From NCBI GenBank assembly GCA_964036275.1, contig OZ038435.1:17062270-17126269 (forward strand): DNA of 64,000 nt, written 5' to 3'. This DNA comes from Litoditis marina. Lineage: Eukaryota > Nematoda > Chromadorea > Rhabditida > Rhabditidae. Both the position numbers and the translations under genes were made by a program. Below, piece by piece: positions 10,849 through 24,322 of the stretch. Under the pieces are notes generated by a model. That model was given only the letters and a program-made list of their open reading frames with translations. It searched no databases and was not told where the DNA came from. The first letter of the stretch is position 1; the number at the start of each line of letters is the position of its first letter.

Positions 10849-12479
10849 TGTCCTTTTTTTGCTAGTTGTACTCCTACAACTTCATATGTTGCCTATTCAC
10901 ATAGTGAATCTTGTGAACTCATTTAATTATTATGGAAATCTCAGTTTTGTGTGTGCACAAAGCCGAATGCAGACCATAAAATTACTGATGTTGTAATATA
11001 ACGCAGGTTACTGGCTCTGTCACTATCAACAACTAAACAAAAACGCTAAACGTTCCGATTGACATGTACACCGCTTTTAGCGGCGATAAGCGATGGGGAT
11101 TGGCGCCATTGACAAATCTACAATTAGAGACACCAACTCACTTACAATATAGCCATTATTTCCAATACCACATCAAAAACCTTCGTTGAAACTTTTTTTC
11201 ATTCCTGCGTCAATTGACACACGCGTCTGGCGCCAGAACGAAACGAAATTTTCTAGGTTTTTGAGCTACCAGTACACACTACATGTGTCAATTACTGATT
11301 GGAACAATATTCAAACTATTCAATTGTCAGTTTCGTGTGTTTTTGTTTTGGCGCCATTTGGCGTCTGTTCCGAGTCAGACGATAAAGTTCGATTTTGAAT
11401 TTGTGGATCTTTATTTCACATTGGAATATTGAATATGTGTCAACTTGAAACAGTTTGATTGACGATAACTGATATTTTTCCAACTTTGGCGCCAATTGGC
11501 GCCAGCGCACAATGCCAACAGAACTTTTTTTGATTTTCAGATTGAGCATCTTACTTGCCATGTGATAGTTATTTAGTGTACCGAGTTTCAGACGATTCCA
11601 TTGACGCTGTCGTGAGTTTGGGTTTTGGCGCCATCTGGCGCCTGGTTCGAGCGCCAGAAGGAAAATTTCAGTTTTGGAAAAAGACTTTCACACTTGCCAC
11701 CAAAGTATTCAATTTCTATTAGTGTTCAACATTTTAGTTGATGATAAATAGTGTTTTGCCGTTTTTGGCGCCTATTGGCGCCAGCGCCGGGCGCCAATGA
11801 TGATGTATTCATCTCATATTTGGCGCGACGGGCTAACTTTTGCATTATAACTCATGTTTCAAATTTCAGCTAAATCGGTTTGGTAGTTTTTCCAATAGTG
11901 GTTTTTGGCGCCTATTGGCGCCCGCGCCCGACGCCAATGAGGAGCTATACATCTCATATTTGGCGCGACATGCTAAATTTCGCATTAGAACTCATGTTTC
12001 AAATTTCAGCTAAATCGGTTCGATAGTGTTTCCAATAGTCGTTTTTGGCGCCTATTGGCGCCCGCGCCCGGCGCCAGAGATCACATATACATTTCATACT
12101 TGGCGCGACGAGCTAACTTTTGCCATAGAATAGATGTTCCAAATTTCAGCCAAATTGGTTCAGTAGTTTTTCCACTACGATGCGGACAGAATTCCGTGAG
12201 GGAGGAGGGACGAGGGACGAGGGAGGAGGGACGAGGGACGAGGGACGAATTACGGCGGAACTTTTCAACAACGACACGAAACCATAACTCAGGCGAAAAT
12301 ATTCCGATTTGGCTGAAATTTTCAAACAATGTTCAATTCGTGATTCTCTAACGTTCTCTCTTTTTAGTTTTTAAAAAAAGAATATGTTTGAAGATTTTTG
12401 GTAATTAAAAGGAAAAAACGAGTCCGCAATGGCCAAACCAAAGACAACTCACGCAGAGCGCTTCGCGCTCCGCGCGATA
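10478..12479. repeat. 2-kb GGCGCC-rich interspersed repeat with 140-bp internal repeats
   Basis: This segment is shared over its whole length with 55640-57754, outside the tandem duplication, so it is a dispersed family. The middle contains three units of 140 bp (starting 11761, 11901, 12041), each with TTTTTGGCGCCTATTGGCGC and a conserved AAATTTCAGCTAAATCGGTT block. A purine-rich GGGACGAGG microsatellite follows (12200-12247). The right end carries a GAGCGC-TTC-GCGCTC hairpin and then GCGCGATA, after which the copies diverge. No transposase is seen. Copy 2 is 26743-28744. Confidence 0.85.
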
Positions 12480-12954
12480 GAATGGTCACAACGGTCATCG
12501 ACACGGTTGACACGCGTTTCTGAAAAGTAATTGTTTTCTTTTAATAAGGTTTTTATACCACAAATTAAACACTGAGCCTGATAAGTTAATGTATATTCTA
12601 TAACGAAAAACAACAAGTTCGAAGTTTCCCGTTGCAGCGAAAAATGTGACGAATTTTGTCGACAACAAAATCTCGATGCGGCTTCACGACATAGAGGCCG
12701 AAAAGTCGATAGTAGAAATTTGTTTACTTTATCCTGGTTTTTTGTGTACTCGGTTTTTTCCGAAACTCAACAACTTGTTCTTCTGAACGCTCAAACTCTA
12801 TTATTTCGATTCAATTGTTATATTCTGCTGAAACTTCGTTTTTCCCAACATCTTCTCCAAACTTCACAACAATTACTTGAACATTTATCAGACGGCATTT
12901 TCAGTACACGTAACATCCCATTCTATTCCGTTTTCCTGAAGTATTTTGGAATTC

Positions 12955-13255
12955 CAAACTCACCCCAAAAGTGTGCTTATAATGGGATAAATAACGACGA
13001 ACCTAGGTGAAATTTCCGAGAAAAATAGCATGTGTTTCGCAGTTTTCAAGCTGAGGGATACTTTTGCAAACGTATGAAATAGCCAAGTTTAACTGTATTT
13101 CTTTTCCAAAATCATGCCGACAGTGCTAAAACTGGAGTGAGTGACCTTTGCGTTTGTAGGTTTCGCAGGTTTCAATCGGACATTTGGGATACTCTCGCAC
13201 ACGGCCTATAAACTCACCCCAAAAGTGTGCTTATAATGGGATAAATGACGACGGA
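12955..13255. repeat. Pair of 45-bp direct repeats
   Basis: AACTCACCCCAAAAGTGTGC followed by TTATAATGGGATAAAT and ACGACG occurs at about 12957-13001 and again at 13211-13255. The 12480-13830 stretch otherwise shows no supported gene. The copy 2 pair is at about 29222-29266 and 29476-29520. Confidence 0.8.
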
Positions 13256-13831
13256 TCTAGAATGAACCCCTCCGGCCAACTGGGTTCGATAACCGCTGTC
13301 CAGTCGAAAAACACAGATAAAACCATGAACAACACTGATAGAACCGGCAAATACGGGGTATAGGTTCTGGAAACAAATTTGAAAAGAAATAGATCAAAAA
13401 GTAGCTAGTTATACATTATGAATACACATTATGTTTACACACTTAAATACATATTTGCTACATTATCGACGGGTGGATTCGTATCAGCACCATCTGGGAA
13501 ATTAACAAGTCCGCTCTCGAAAAAGTACGCATTCGTTCTATAGTCGTTGGCAACTTGTCGGCAGAATCATACTGTATCCCCGTTCTCTGCTGTGTCCTTC
13601 CCTGAACCCACCTGACAGACCAACATCCACGTAAATTGTCGATGTTGTTCGAATGTTTCCGGCGAGAAACGGTCCTTGTTTTCCCCTATTTTCCGGAGAG
13701 TCAGAAAACTGAGAAAAAGAATGCGACATCGGATGCACCCACTAGAAACACTGTGATGAAGACAAGCACGTGAAAAGTATCTGTGAGGTTGTGCTTGGTG
13801 CCAATTCTTCTGTCATTTTTCATCGACATAT

Positions 13832-13960
13832 AGTCGTCGCCAACGGAAAGGCGGAAGGGTACTGTATATCTCACTTTTCGCTGTGTACGCACACAAGTTC
13901 TCGATTCCAAAACTTGCCGGTCACCTGCTCTAATAACAAGAGCGCCTAGTTACCTCCTAT
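13832..13960 (+). repeat. SINE-like repeat (family 1), degenerate copy
   Basis: TAGTCGTCGCCAACGGAAAG, GGTACTGTATATCTCAC and GCTGTGTACGCACACAAG are shared with copies at 47645-47826, 55205-55388 and 63134-63330. Those copies continue into a tRNA-like segment with A and B boxes. Here that segment is reduced to TCTAATAACAAGAGCGCC. The equivalent in copy 2 is 30097-30225. Confidence 0.7.
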
Positions 13961-14192
13961 TTGAGAGAACGAGAAATAGAATACTAATAATAATTCATTA
14001 TCCACGTAGAATTACATCAAAAACAATTAAACCAAGATTACGTACGTGATGAATGAACTATAACAAAACAAAATACATGAAAACCTATTTTCAGAACTTG
14101 AAATAGAACGAATGATAATGAGCTCCTAAGTTAAATTATTGTAGCGGAGACTGTGGCGTTAGACATGGTATCGGAAACCGTAAACATCAAAG

Positions 14193-15360
14193 TACGATAT
14201 AATTTGTATATAATTCAAGACTGGAGACAAATCGCTCAATGCAACGAAACAATGGAGTGAACCCGGAAAATATTAAGATGACTGAGGCAGATTTTTATCT
14301 TTTCACTATCAGGTTTTCACTATCAGGAACCTTACAAACAGATTACTGAGAGCACAATTTGCAACTACTGTAACTACAGTTGTAGATCAAAAACAACTAA
14401 CAAAAACTAGCTTTTCATAGTACACCGAACCTACCTGGTTGACACCTTCGTTGAATAGAGGCATATTGTCACGTATCTCTGCACGGAAATCAGCATGATT
14501 CCAAAGCATCTCAGGAAGAGGAAAAAGTAAACGTTGTTGTAGCTCCAGGCCGCCACCCAGAACGAGTTCGTGTTAGCCCAGTAGAAATCGTCGAAAACTC
14601 TGGCGTTCTTGAGAGAAATGACGAGGAAGAAGCTGATCATCGCCAAGATATCGGCAATACCTGCGAACATAGAAGAAGTTTGAATTCCAAATGACGGCAG
14701 AAAGTTCTCTATTTGTTGCGGACTGTTTTTGCATAGCGAAGGCGTTAGAAGTTGGCCGAAGTACGTACATTCAAATGTTTTAAATGAAAGCTTTTATATG
14801 TATGAGGACACAACAAACCTGGGACAAAGTGAGCATGTAGAACGGCGACCGATAGACTGAGACCGATTTCGATTCGATCACTATTGTCAGAAGAATGAGA
14901 ATGTAAAGAGGGAGTGAGAATACACCTTGCAGCCACAGTACAACAGTCGGCCACGTGAGGATCATTCTTTTTTCTGAAGTTTGCGGAATGCAAACATGCA
15001 TTGTTAAATTGAAATGTTTCAAAAATATATTTGGAGGACGCGAATAATTTCCTCAAATATCATCTTCAAAATATATTTTAGGAAATTATTCGAGAAAATT
15101 AAGAAAACGAAAATGGGTGAAAGGTGAAACTGGGTGAAACCATTGATTTGTCTGCTCTTGGGTAAGGAAAAAGAGAGAAAGCAAATTGTGCTCTCAGTAA
15201 TCACGTGTCTTCTGTTTGTAAGGTTCCTGATAGTGAAAACCTGATAGTGAAAAGATAAAAATCTGCCTCAGTCATCTTAATATTTTCCGGGTTCACTCCA
15301 TTGTTTCGTTGCATTGAGCGATTTGTCTCCAGTTTTGAATTATATACAAATTATATCGTA
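14193..15360. mobile_element. 1.17-kb terminal-inverted-repeat element carrying chemoreceptor exons
   Basis: TACGATATAATTTG at 14193 and CAAATTATATCGTA ending at 15360 begin long inverted arms. The arms match for about 150 bases through GTTCACTCCATTG, CTGCCTCAGTCATC and CTGATAGTGAAAA, and on past an 8-base indel to the GAGCACAATTTGC block (14352-14364 and complement at 15184-15196). The outer TA on both sides fits a TA target duplication. The interior holds two exons of a serpentine receptor. Copy 2 is 30458-31622. Confidence 0.8.
14431..14965 (-). pseudogene. Serpentine chemoreceptor fragment (srv-like 7TM), TM1-TM3, copy 1
   Basis: Exon 1 (about 14965 down to 14819) encodes a first transmembrane helix with FSLPLYILILLTIVI and ends SPFYMLTLSQ before a GTTTGT donor. 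Exon 2 (14660 down to about 14430) reads GIADILAMISFFLVI, a Trp-containing loop, then LRCFGIMLISVQRYVTICL, the TM3 end typical of nematode srv-type chemoreceptors. It stops at AG/GTAGGT. The exon 1 donor (phase 0) and exon 2 acceptor (needs phase 1) do not join in frame, and no TM4-TM7 exons are evident. The inverted repeats of the surrounding element enclose just this piece. I call it a captured gene fragment; a working gene with unseen exons is less likely. Confidence 0.6.
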
Positions 15361-16265
15361 TTAGAACCAGAATTGATATTTTATTTGTGAAGATTTGAGC
15401 TTTTAACGCAACCTAGCCTATATAACGGTCCTCAAATCTCTCACCTCCTTGGTCTTAGGTGGCTTTTGTGTTTCCAAACAGATGTTCGCTGTCTGTGTTG
15501 AACGTTGTGTATTTGAAAATATCTTATCTTTGTGCGAAAAAAATGGGGCAGGAACGGATGTACAAAAAAAGCTGGCGGAAGGTGCCTGTTGTTCGATGTA
15601 TTTCGAAAGGGATTGCTATCTTAGTCGAGAGAAAAATCAGCGTACACGATACACCGAACGAGAAGGATAAGCAGTTTTTGTCACCCAGTGGTCGTGTTTT
15701 GTAGGCTCAAAGCCCAAGTATGCTTAGCAAACTGTATCTATTGCCAAAAAAAGTTGAACAGTCCTTTCGAATTCGAAGTTTTTAAGTGACAATTCAAAAT
15801 GGCTGATTTCGGCCACAAACATTATGTGACAAGAACAACTTCAGTGTTTTTCTTAGATCGCATGGACCCAGTGACCGCTTACATGAATGTAAAACAAATA
15901 TAATGCTATTTCTTGGAAAAGATATAAAAAATGTTGTGCTACCGCGATATACGGGGGTATGTTCGCATTGGGACGCAAGGCCATTTATGCATTTATCTTC
16001 GAACAAATCTTTGAATGATATGGGAAAAAAACTGAAAGCATAATGTACTAGCGAGAAACAAAACATGAACTTCGTTTTTTGCACTTTTTTAGTTTCTCAA
16101 AGACTACAAAGAAGAATTGGACAGTACCAAAAACGATTAGAGCATGGTGATCCATGAGGTTGCAGACAAGCTTAGACAATCTGCGTCAATCTCTCTTGCA
16201 TACTCTCTTGTCGAAGACGCTACAAAAGTGACCGGGCAATTGGCTGCGACTTGTTGGAGTAAGAC
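15361..16265. other. Non-coding tail of unit, shared with 31623-33009
   Basis: No supported gene. The last 90 bases (CTCTCTTGTCGAAGACGCT and GGGCAATTGGCTGCGAC) resemble the body of the SINE-like family 2 at 36720-36895 and 41440-41690. From about 15077 this region differs from its copy 2 counterpart by several percent, unlike the rest of the unit. Confidence 0.6.
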
Positions 16266-17387
16266 CGCCGGAAGGTGACCATGGCACTTTTCTACTGATG
16301 CTAAGTAAACAGTTTTACACTACTTATTCAATCCTTATAACACAATGATTTCATTTCCACACGCTTTTTGAAAGGGAACAGAGTCATCCTTTGTAACGTC
16401 AGCTTACTGTATATTAGTGTTATTACTCTCAAATGGATACGTGTAATACAAAGGCCATCTCTCAAAAAGGTCAAAGGTCATGATAATGTCTGAGCGTTGA
16501 ACTAGTTTATCGGCAACTTTCGTCTCAAATGTGAAACAATGAAGCCAGGATGTCACCAGTTGAAACTTCATTGGCGATGAGTCATACTTTCTCCAATATA
16601 GGCAGGTAATTCCTGTTTTCGCCTGTAATAACAAGTATTGCATCAATATGTCGGTATCCCTGGTATTCCACCTAGAAATTCTGGTGAACCTGAGAAGTGA
16701 AAAAGGGAGTTACTGGAGCCTTTCGTGGCGTACATCTCCTCGAACTTATTATTTTTCTAAGCTTACTCATACAGTTTTTTATACGAGACATAAGCCCGAA
16801 GTGTTTTAGCTGAATCGTCGCCCACGCAACTCGATTGGTTTGATGTTCAGCCCGTTGGGGCGATAATTGGCAGGTAATTAGGCCAGAGTGCCTCTAAAAT
16901 ACATATATTCGCTCAGAGTTAATCAAAAGGTTTGAGAAGAAAATTGTTGCGTTTAAATACGATCTTATATAGTTTCAAGAAGTTTGGCGGTCATAACTAA
17001 CGAACAAATCGCATAATTTGTTCTGCGTACTACCCTGGGATGTGGATTCGTTCCACAGAACGAAGCTTCGTTCCTGAGAACGAAATGTTGGTCGAGATTT
17101 GAGCGGTCCAATTGAAAAAATGGATTTGCGTACCATAACGAGTGTAAATATTAGAAAGTTGTGGATTTGGTTTAAACGAAGTATGGGTCGTTTATAATGA
17201 TAAATACAAGTGTTTTAGTCGTACTTTCGACCACAATCTATTTTTCAATTTATCTAAAAAAATAGTGAATATGAAACTTTAGAACTCGACAAACAAGGAA
17301 GAAGTTCTGAAATCGTGAATGCTTTGTGCAGTCGTCAAACAGAGAGCAGAAAAACGAGCGGGGATGGTGGAAAATAATACATATTTT

Positions 17388-17980
17388 CACACAGCAGAAT
17401 TTAGGGATACAGTATCACAATTTAGGGATACAGTATACTGTATACGATGTGCATATAGATTTGACTATATCTCCTGTTTTTTCTAGTTGGAACAGAGCTA
17501 ATGGATGTACTTCTCCGTGTCAATTTTCTTTTTTGTATTTGTACACAGCACAATTTAGGTATACAGTATACTGTAGACATTCAAATGGATTTGACTATAA
17601 GTTCGGTTTTTTTAGTGTGAACAAAACAAATGGTGAACTGTTTTCTTTTATATTCTGATTGTTCATTCATTCACAGCTTAACGAAGGTACACCGTATAGT
17701 GAAGACGTTTATACACAGCAGAATTTATGCCTACAGTATACTGTAGACATTCAGATGGACTTGACTATAAGTTCAATTTTTTCAGTGTTTTTTTTTTCAA
17801 ATAAATGGTGAACTGCTTCTTTTGATTTTTCATTTATTCACAGCTGAATGAAGGTACACTGTATAGTGAAGACTTTTGTACACATCAGAGTTCAGGTGTA
17901 CCGTATACTGTGAACATTCAAATAGATTTGACTATGATTAGGTTATACAGTATACTGTCGGCATTCATATGAATGTGGCA
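17388..17980. repeat. Minisatellite with TACAGTATACTGTA palindrome, copy 2
   Basis: Same structure as 1123-1715, shifted by 16,265 bases. Confidence 0.75.
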
Positions 17981-18912
17981 ACAAGTACCTTTTTCTCAGT
18001 GCAGACAAGAATGATAGGGATGCCAATCTCTGTCAATTTAGAGAAGTTCTTTTCATACATAGCAGAAAATGAGGTATATAGTATTCTGTGGTCATACGTT
18101 GGGCATGCCTATTATTACGGTTTTCTTCGTAAACGTAAGTTTGAAGTGTATTGTATTCTTTTGCTTTGTGTGTAGTACGCATTTTGATCATTCTTTCATT
18201 CAAATACTGGTTCAATAACCATCCACAAACACAACAGAATTAGTCTTGAGAGAAAACACAATCACTGACCTAGCCCTTGGTATTGTTGAAATAGTCCGAC
18301 ACATTTTTGCCAATATGGTCGGTTTTCTGACTGACAGCCATAATTTTTCTTGTAAAGAAGCGGTAAGTAGCGAAAAAACCAAGTAATTGCAATGCAATAG
18401 AAAACAGAATGACCAATATAAGGAAGTGGTAGGAGGAGAGACTGAACGTTGCGTGGCTCAACTCTTACTCTGCCGCTTCTGAATAGAACAAATAAAACAG
18501 AACAAATAAAAAGAACACATTTTCCGGAACACGTTTGTGTACGTTATATATAGAACGGAAATATCGGAAGTCACAGTCAATGAGAGGCCAACAATTCACG
18601 TGAAAATATTGAGGTGAGCTTTTTACGTCGTACATCCCATTATGATTATCCCAACTTTATATATCCCGGATATCCTAACTTTTAGTTTACCAAATAGTAA
18701 ATATTCAAGTGTGTTATAGTCTGGTTAGTTCCAAAAAACACAGCAGAAACTACTTAACGTTGAGTTTTCAAACTTACCACACAGGGATACAGTAAACAGA
18801 ACTAAAAACAGCGTTATAGTCAGTTTTATGAGCCAGTACACAAACGGACCACCTTATATTATAATAAGTATGGCGCATACTGGTTGCTAATTATTAGATT
18901 GTTGGCTGACAT

Positions 18913-19630
18913 AGGGCGGTGACTGGCCAATTCCACAAGAAACCCGGTATTTCGTTAATCCTCTCAGTTAACCAGTAACCGTTAACCGGGTTAACTCTTT
19001 CGTTTATCACTTTGTAACCCTTTTTAACAATGTGTTTTGAAGGAAACTCGGGGTTACCAAGTGGTTACAAAAGGGTTAAAGGGACCGTGCCTCTATAATG
19101 TGCAATGTAGGTAATTTTCGAAAAGTTAAAATAGTAATTTATTCTGTTTTGAGATGAAAGTTCATACCTTACGTACGGAACGTTCAAAAAACCACACTAT
19201 TACGAAGCAAAATAGAAGCCAACAGGATTTGGGTTACTGTAATGCAGCAATCTTTAATCTATCACTGCGTTGTAGTTTTCATGATATTTAGAAATCTTTG
19301 TTCACAGATTTCATATTGGTAATTTTGGCCATGTTTTGAATATGGTTTCGTAACTTCATGGACATTTTGAAAATTTTGTACGTAGGTGAACTTGGCGGTG
19401 TATGTACGTGCGCGTAGTCTCGCCACATTTTTGAGAACACGGAGCAAGACAGGAAGTTGACACCTATATGAATGATTTTGGTTTTTTAATGTGAACAATA
19501 TCGACTAATCAGCTCGAACCTCCAAATTAAAGAGAAACGGTCCCTTTAACCAGGTAACCCGGTTAATGGTTAGCTGCTAGAGGTAACGAAATACCTGGTT
19601 GAATAAAGAATTTGCCGTGACTCGTAGGGT
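18913..19630. mobile_element. Inverted-repeat element, copy 2
   Basis: Same foldback as 2648-3365, with arms GTTAACCGGGTTAAC and AACCCGGTTAATGG. Confidence 0.65.
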
Positions 19631-19843
19631 TGAGTGCTTTTTACACTTTGGAAAAACGTCTGTTGCAGAGTGCCTAATAATTGAGATAACGTAAATAACA
19701 AGATAAAAGTTGCTTTGGAGAGTTGTCTGAGTTGAACTATAAAACAGGTGTACCGAATTCGCAAACCTCGAAACACCCTTGTTTTATGTGTTCCTGAATG
19801 AATCATCAAAACGTCAGAACTGGTATGAGATCTTGACCTGTTC

Positions 19844-22732
19844 TTCGTTCTGTGGAACGAAGGAGTGCAAAGGTCAATAAAACGTCAGTAACTTAAGTGA
19901 AAATCGCAAAGTAAACTTTTCACGTCACACTGAACAGTAACAATACCCTAACTTAGCTCATACCACTACTTGTTACGCTGAATATTCAATCCACGAAACC
20001 TTCGTTCTGTGGAACGAAGGAGTGCTAAGGTCAATAAAACATCAGTAACTTAAGTGAAAATCGCAAAGTAAACTTTTCACGTCACACTGAACAGTAACAA
20101 TACCCTAACTTAGCTCATACCACTACTTATTACGCTGAAAATTCAATTTACAAAACCTTCGTTCTGTGGAACGAAGGAGTGCAAAGGTCAATAAAACGTC
20201 AGTAACTTAAGTGAAAATCGCAAAGTAAACTTTTCACGTCACACTGAACAGTAACAATTCCCTAACTTAGCTCATACCACTACTTGTTACGCTGAAAATT
20301 CAATTTACAAAACCTTCGTTCTGTGGAACGAAGGAGTGCAAAGGTCAATAAAACGTCAGTAACTTAAGTGAAAATCGCAAAGTAAACTTTTCACGTCACA
20401 CTGAACAGTAACAATACCCTAACTTAGCTCATACCACTACTTGTTACGCTGAATATTCAATCCACGAAACCTTCGTTCTGTGGAACGAAGGAGTGCTAAG
20501 GTCAATAAAACATCAGTAACTTAAGTGAAAATCGCAAAGTAAACTTTTCACGTCACACTGAACAGTAACAATACCCTAACTTAGCTCATACCACTACTTA
20601 TTACGCTGAAAATTCAATTTACAAAACCTTCGTTCTGTGGAACGAAGGAGTGCAAAGGTCAATAAAACGTCAGTAACTTAAGTGAAAATCGCAAAGTAAA
20701 CTTTTCACGTCACACTGAACAGTAACAATTCCCTAACTTAGCTCATACCACTACTTGTTACGCTGAAAATTCAATTTACAAAACCTTCGTTCTGTGGAAC
20801 GAAGGAGTGCAAAGGTCAATAAAACGTCAGTAACTTAAGTGAAAATCGCAAAGTAAACTTTTCACGTCACACTGAACAGTAACAATACCCTAACTTAGCT
20901 CATACCACTACTTGTTACGCTGAATATTCAATCCACGACACCTTCGTTCTGTGGAACGAAGGAGTGCAAAGGTCAATAAAACGTCAGTAACTTAAGTGAA
21001 AATCGCAAAGTAAACTTTTCACGTCACACTGAACAGTAACAATTCCCTAACTTAGCCCATACCACTACTTGTTACGCTGAATATTCAATCCACGACACCT
21101 TCGTTCTGTGGAACGAAGGAGTGCAAAGGTCAATAAAACGTCAGTAACTTAAGTGAAAATCGCAAAGTAAACTTTTCACGTCACACTGAACAGTAACAAT
21201 TCCCTAACTTAGCCCATACCACTACTTGTTACGCTGAATATTCAATCCACGACACCTTCGTTCTGTGGAACGAAGGAGTGCAAAGGTCAATAAAACGTCA
21301 GTAACTTAAGTGAAAATCGCAAAGTAAACTTTTCACGTCACACTGAACAGTAACAATTCCCTAACTTAGCCCATACCACTACTTGTTACGCTGAATATTC
21401 AATCCACGACACCTTCGTTCTGTGGAACGAAGGAGTGCAAAGGTCAATAAAACGTCAGTAACTTAAGTGAAAATCGCAAAGTAAACTTTTCACGTCACAC
21501 TGAACAGTAACAATACCCTAACTTAGCTCATACCACTACTTGTTACGCTGAATATTCAATCCACGAAACCTTCGTTCTGTGGAACGAAGGAGTGCAAAGG
21601 TCAATAAAACGTCAGTAACTTAAGTGAAAATCGCAAAGTAAACTTTTCACGTCACACTGAACAGTAACAATACCCTAACTTAGCTCATACCACTACTTGT
21701 TACGCTGAATATTCAATCCACGAAACCTTCGTTCTGTGGAACGAAGGAGTGCAAAGGTCAATAAAACGTCAGTAACTTAAGTGAAAATCGCAAAGTAAAC
21801 TTTTCACGTCACACTGAACAGTAACAATTCCCTAACTTAGCTCATACCACTACTTGTTACGCTGAAAATTCAATTTACAAAACCTTCGTTCTGTGGAACG
21901 AAGGAGTGCAAAGGTCAATAAAACGTCAGTAACTTAAGTGAAAATCGCAAAGTAAACTTTTCACGTCACACTGAACAGTAACAATACCCTAACTTAGCTC
22001 ATACCACTACTTGTTACGCTGAATATTCAATCCACGAAACCTTCGTTCTGTGGAACGAAGGAGTGCTAAGGTCAATAAAACGTCAGTAACTTAAGTGAAA
22101 ATCGCAAAGTAAACTTTTCACGTCACACTGAACAGTAACAATTCCCTAACTTAGCTCATACCACTACTTATTACGCTGAAAATTCAATTTACAAAACCTT
22201 CGTTCTGTGGAACGAAGGAGTGCAAAGGTCAATAAAACGTCAGTAACTTAAGTGAAAATCGCAAAGTAAACTTTTCACGTCACACTGAACAGTAACAATA
22301 CCCTAACTTAGCTCATACCACTACTTGTTACGCTGAATATTCAATCCACGAAACCTTCGTTCTGTGGAACGAAGGAGTGCTAAGGTCAATAAAACGTCAG
22401 TAACTTAAGTGAAAATCGCAAAGTAAACTTTTCACGTCACACTGAACAGTAACAATACCCTAACTTAGCTCATACCACTACTTATTACGCTGAAAATTCA
22501 ATTTACAAAACCTTCGTTCTGTGGAACGAAGGAGTGCAAAGGTCAATAAAACGTCAGTAACTTAAGTGAAAATCGCAAAGTAAACTTTTCACGTCACACT
22601 GAACAGTAACAATTCCCTAACTTAGCTCATACCACTACTTATTACGCTGAAAATTCAATTTACAAAACCTTCGTTCTGTGGAACGAAGGAGTGCAAAGGT
22701 CAATAAAACGTCAGTAACTTAAGTGAAAATCG
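19844..22732. repeat. 157-bp satellite array, copy 2
   Basis: It contains 18.4 monomers in the same order of variants as the array at 3579-6467, including the duplicated trimer and the three TAGCCC monomers. Such arrays normally change unit number quickly, so identical length and order means the duplication is very young or the two copies are one locus assembled twice. Confidence 0.95.
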
Positions 22733-22858
22733 TGAAGAGATCGAGAGAGTGTGTAGATCAAAGATACGCAGATGAGCTGGCCGCTCGCCAAATCCCGCCC
22801 TCTGCCAAATTGACCGTACGCGGTCTGCAACGGTCCGATGAAACCTATATCATTTCAG

Positions 22859-24287
22859 TTGGACAACGGTCTGGCCCGTATCGAGGCCACCCTGCCCCAT
22901 TTGTACCAGCTGGCAGCAGGGGGAACGGCTGTCGGCACCGGACTCAACACGAGAATCGGCTTCGCAGAGAAGGTGGCCGCGTGAGTTGTTATATTATTGA
23001 AAGCATACACAAAATGTTAATATTGACTATATTATATATTATCTGTCACATTATTATGTGCTCATTGTGGTCGAGGTCAGTATACCAGGAAATTGCGACT
23101 GTTGAGTTGTGCGAATGTTCTGCGGTTTTGTGGTAATACTCATACTTCCCAAAAAGTGGTCCCAAAAAGTGGCTGATTTTTCTGCTTAGATACGTTCAAA
23201 GTTTGCACAGAAATTCTCGAGCCTTCTATGTCCAATTTCAGTTGGCATGGTTGTAAGAATTTGGCCGGTAGTGCGGGAGTTTAGACAAATGACATTCTTC
23301 TTCTGGATCCAACGTTTTGATGAGCCATACTATACTATAATTGTAAATGTAATATTGTCTCTTTTTCAGTAAGGTGTCCGAGATCACTGGCCTTCCCTTC
23401 GTGACTGCCCCCAACAAGTTCGAGGCTCTGGCCGCCCACGACGCCCTCGTTGAGGTCAGTTTATCGGCTGGGGTTTTTCGGTTTCGCATTTAGTTTGACG
23501 TACAAGTTTCATGTAGAGTGTTCCTCACGGGGTGCTTACACGTACCTTTTGTAGTGGTGGAATGTAGGTGTATCGCATTGCTTACATACGCTCACAATCG
23601 CGCATTAGCCGGTGGGTCCCGGACCTTTTTGCCAGAAATAGGGGGGTCCCAGTAGTTTCTAATTTTTAAATTTCATTGAAATCTTCATTTTATGTGTTTT
23701 TAATGCGGTGCGGGGGGGTCCCGGCTCCCGGATCGAAATGGTCAGGAGGGTCCCGTTTTTTTAGAGTGAGTACAGACTGTTGTGAGTGTATGATCACTTT
23801 GCTTATACCTTGTATTTCCAGGTGCACGGAGCCCTGAATGTTCTGGCCGTCTCTTTCATGAAGATTGGCAACGACATTAGATTCCTCGGATCCGGACCCA
23901 GGTTGGTTGTAGTTTGTAGTTTTAGTTTGTTTGTAGTTGTGGGGTTCACGTATTGAAAATGACCCCCTATCTCTCTAATATGGGATGGGAGCTGGAAAGT
24001 TGGCTTTATTTTCAATCGGACGTTGCTACTTAATCTCTAATGGTCATGCTAGAATCACTATTTAGAGTCTATACTTGTCAACCCGGCGGTAATGTTCGCC
24101 TTCAAATTAAACATTGTTGCCACCCACCTGTTTCTTCATAATATTCTGTGTAGATGTGGCCTCGGGGAGCTGTCCCTGCCCGAGAACGAGCCGGGAAGTT
24201 CGATTATGCCCGGCAAGGTCAATCCGACCCAGTGCGAGGCCATCACCATGGTCGCTGCTCAGGTCTTTGGAAATCAGGTGAGGGAAT

Positions 24288-24322
<35 letters not shown>

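Larger units (their letters stand above)
1..16265. repeat. Tandem segmental duplication, copy 1
   Basis: The first 16,265 bases recur almost base for base as the next 16,265. Features at 139, 6458, 9385 and 14431 reappear exactly 16,265 later. In the stretches compared by eye, the only differences were three substitutions in one fumarase intron (7761, 7777, 7833), then a cluster of substitutions and small indels from about 15077 to the end. The unit contains a satellite array, the 3' half of fumarase and a chemoreceptor fragment. The near-identity implies either a very recent duplication or an assembly artefact. Confidence 0.95.

Noticed and set aside
12055..12351. 98-codon frame over the GGCGCC units
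   Set aside because: It lies wholly within a dispersed repeat and its GGGACGAGG microsatellite; both strands are open for compositional reasons.
13538..13910. Further transmembrane exons for the chemoreceptor (TFHVLVFITVFLVGASDV region)
   Set aside because: Hydrophobic, but outside the inverted-repeat element, fused to SINE sequence, and without splice sites that fit the upstream exon.
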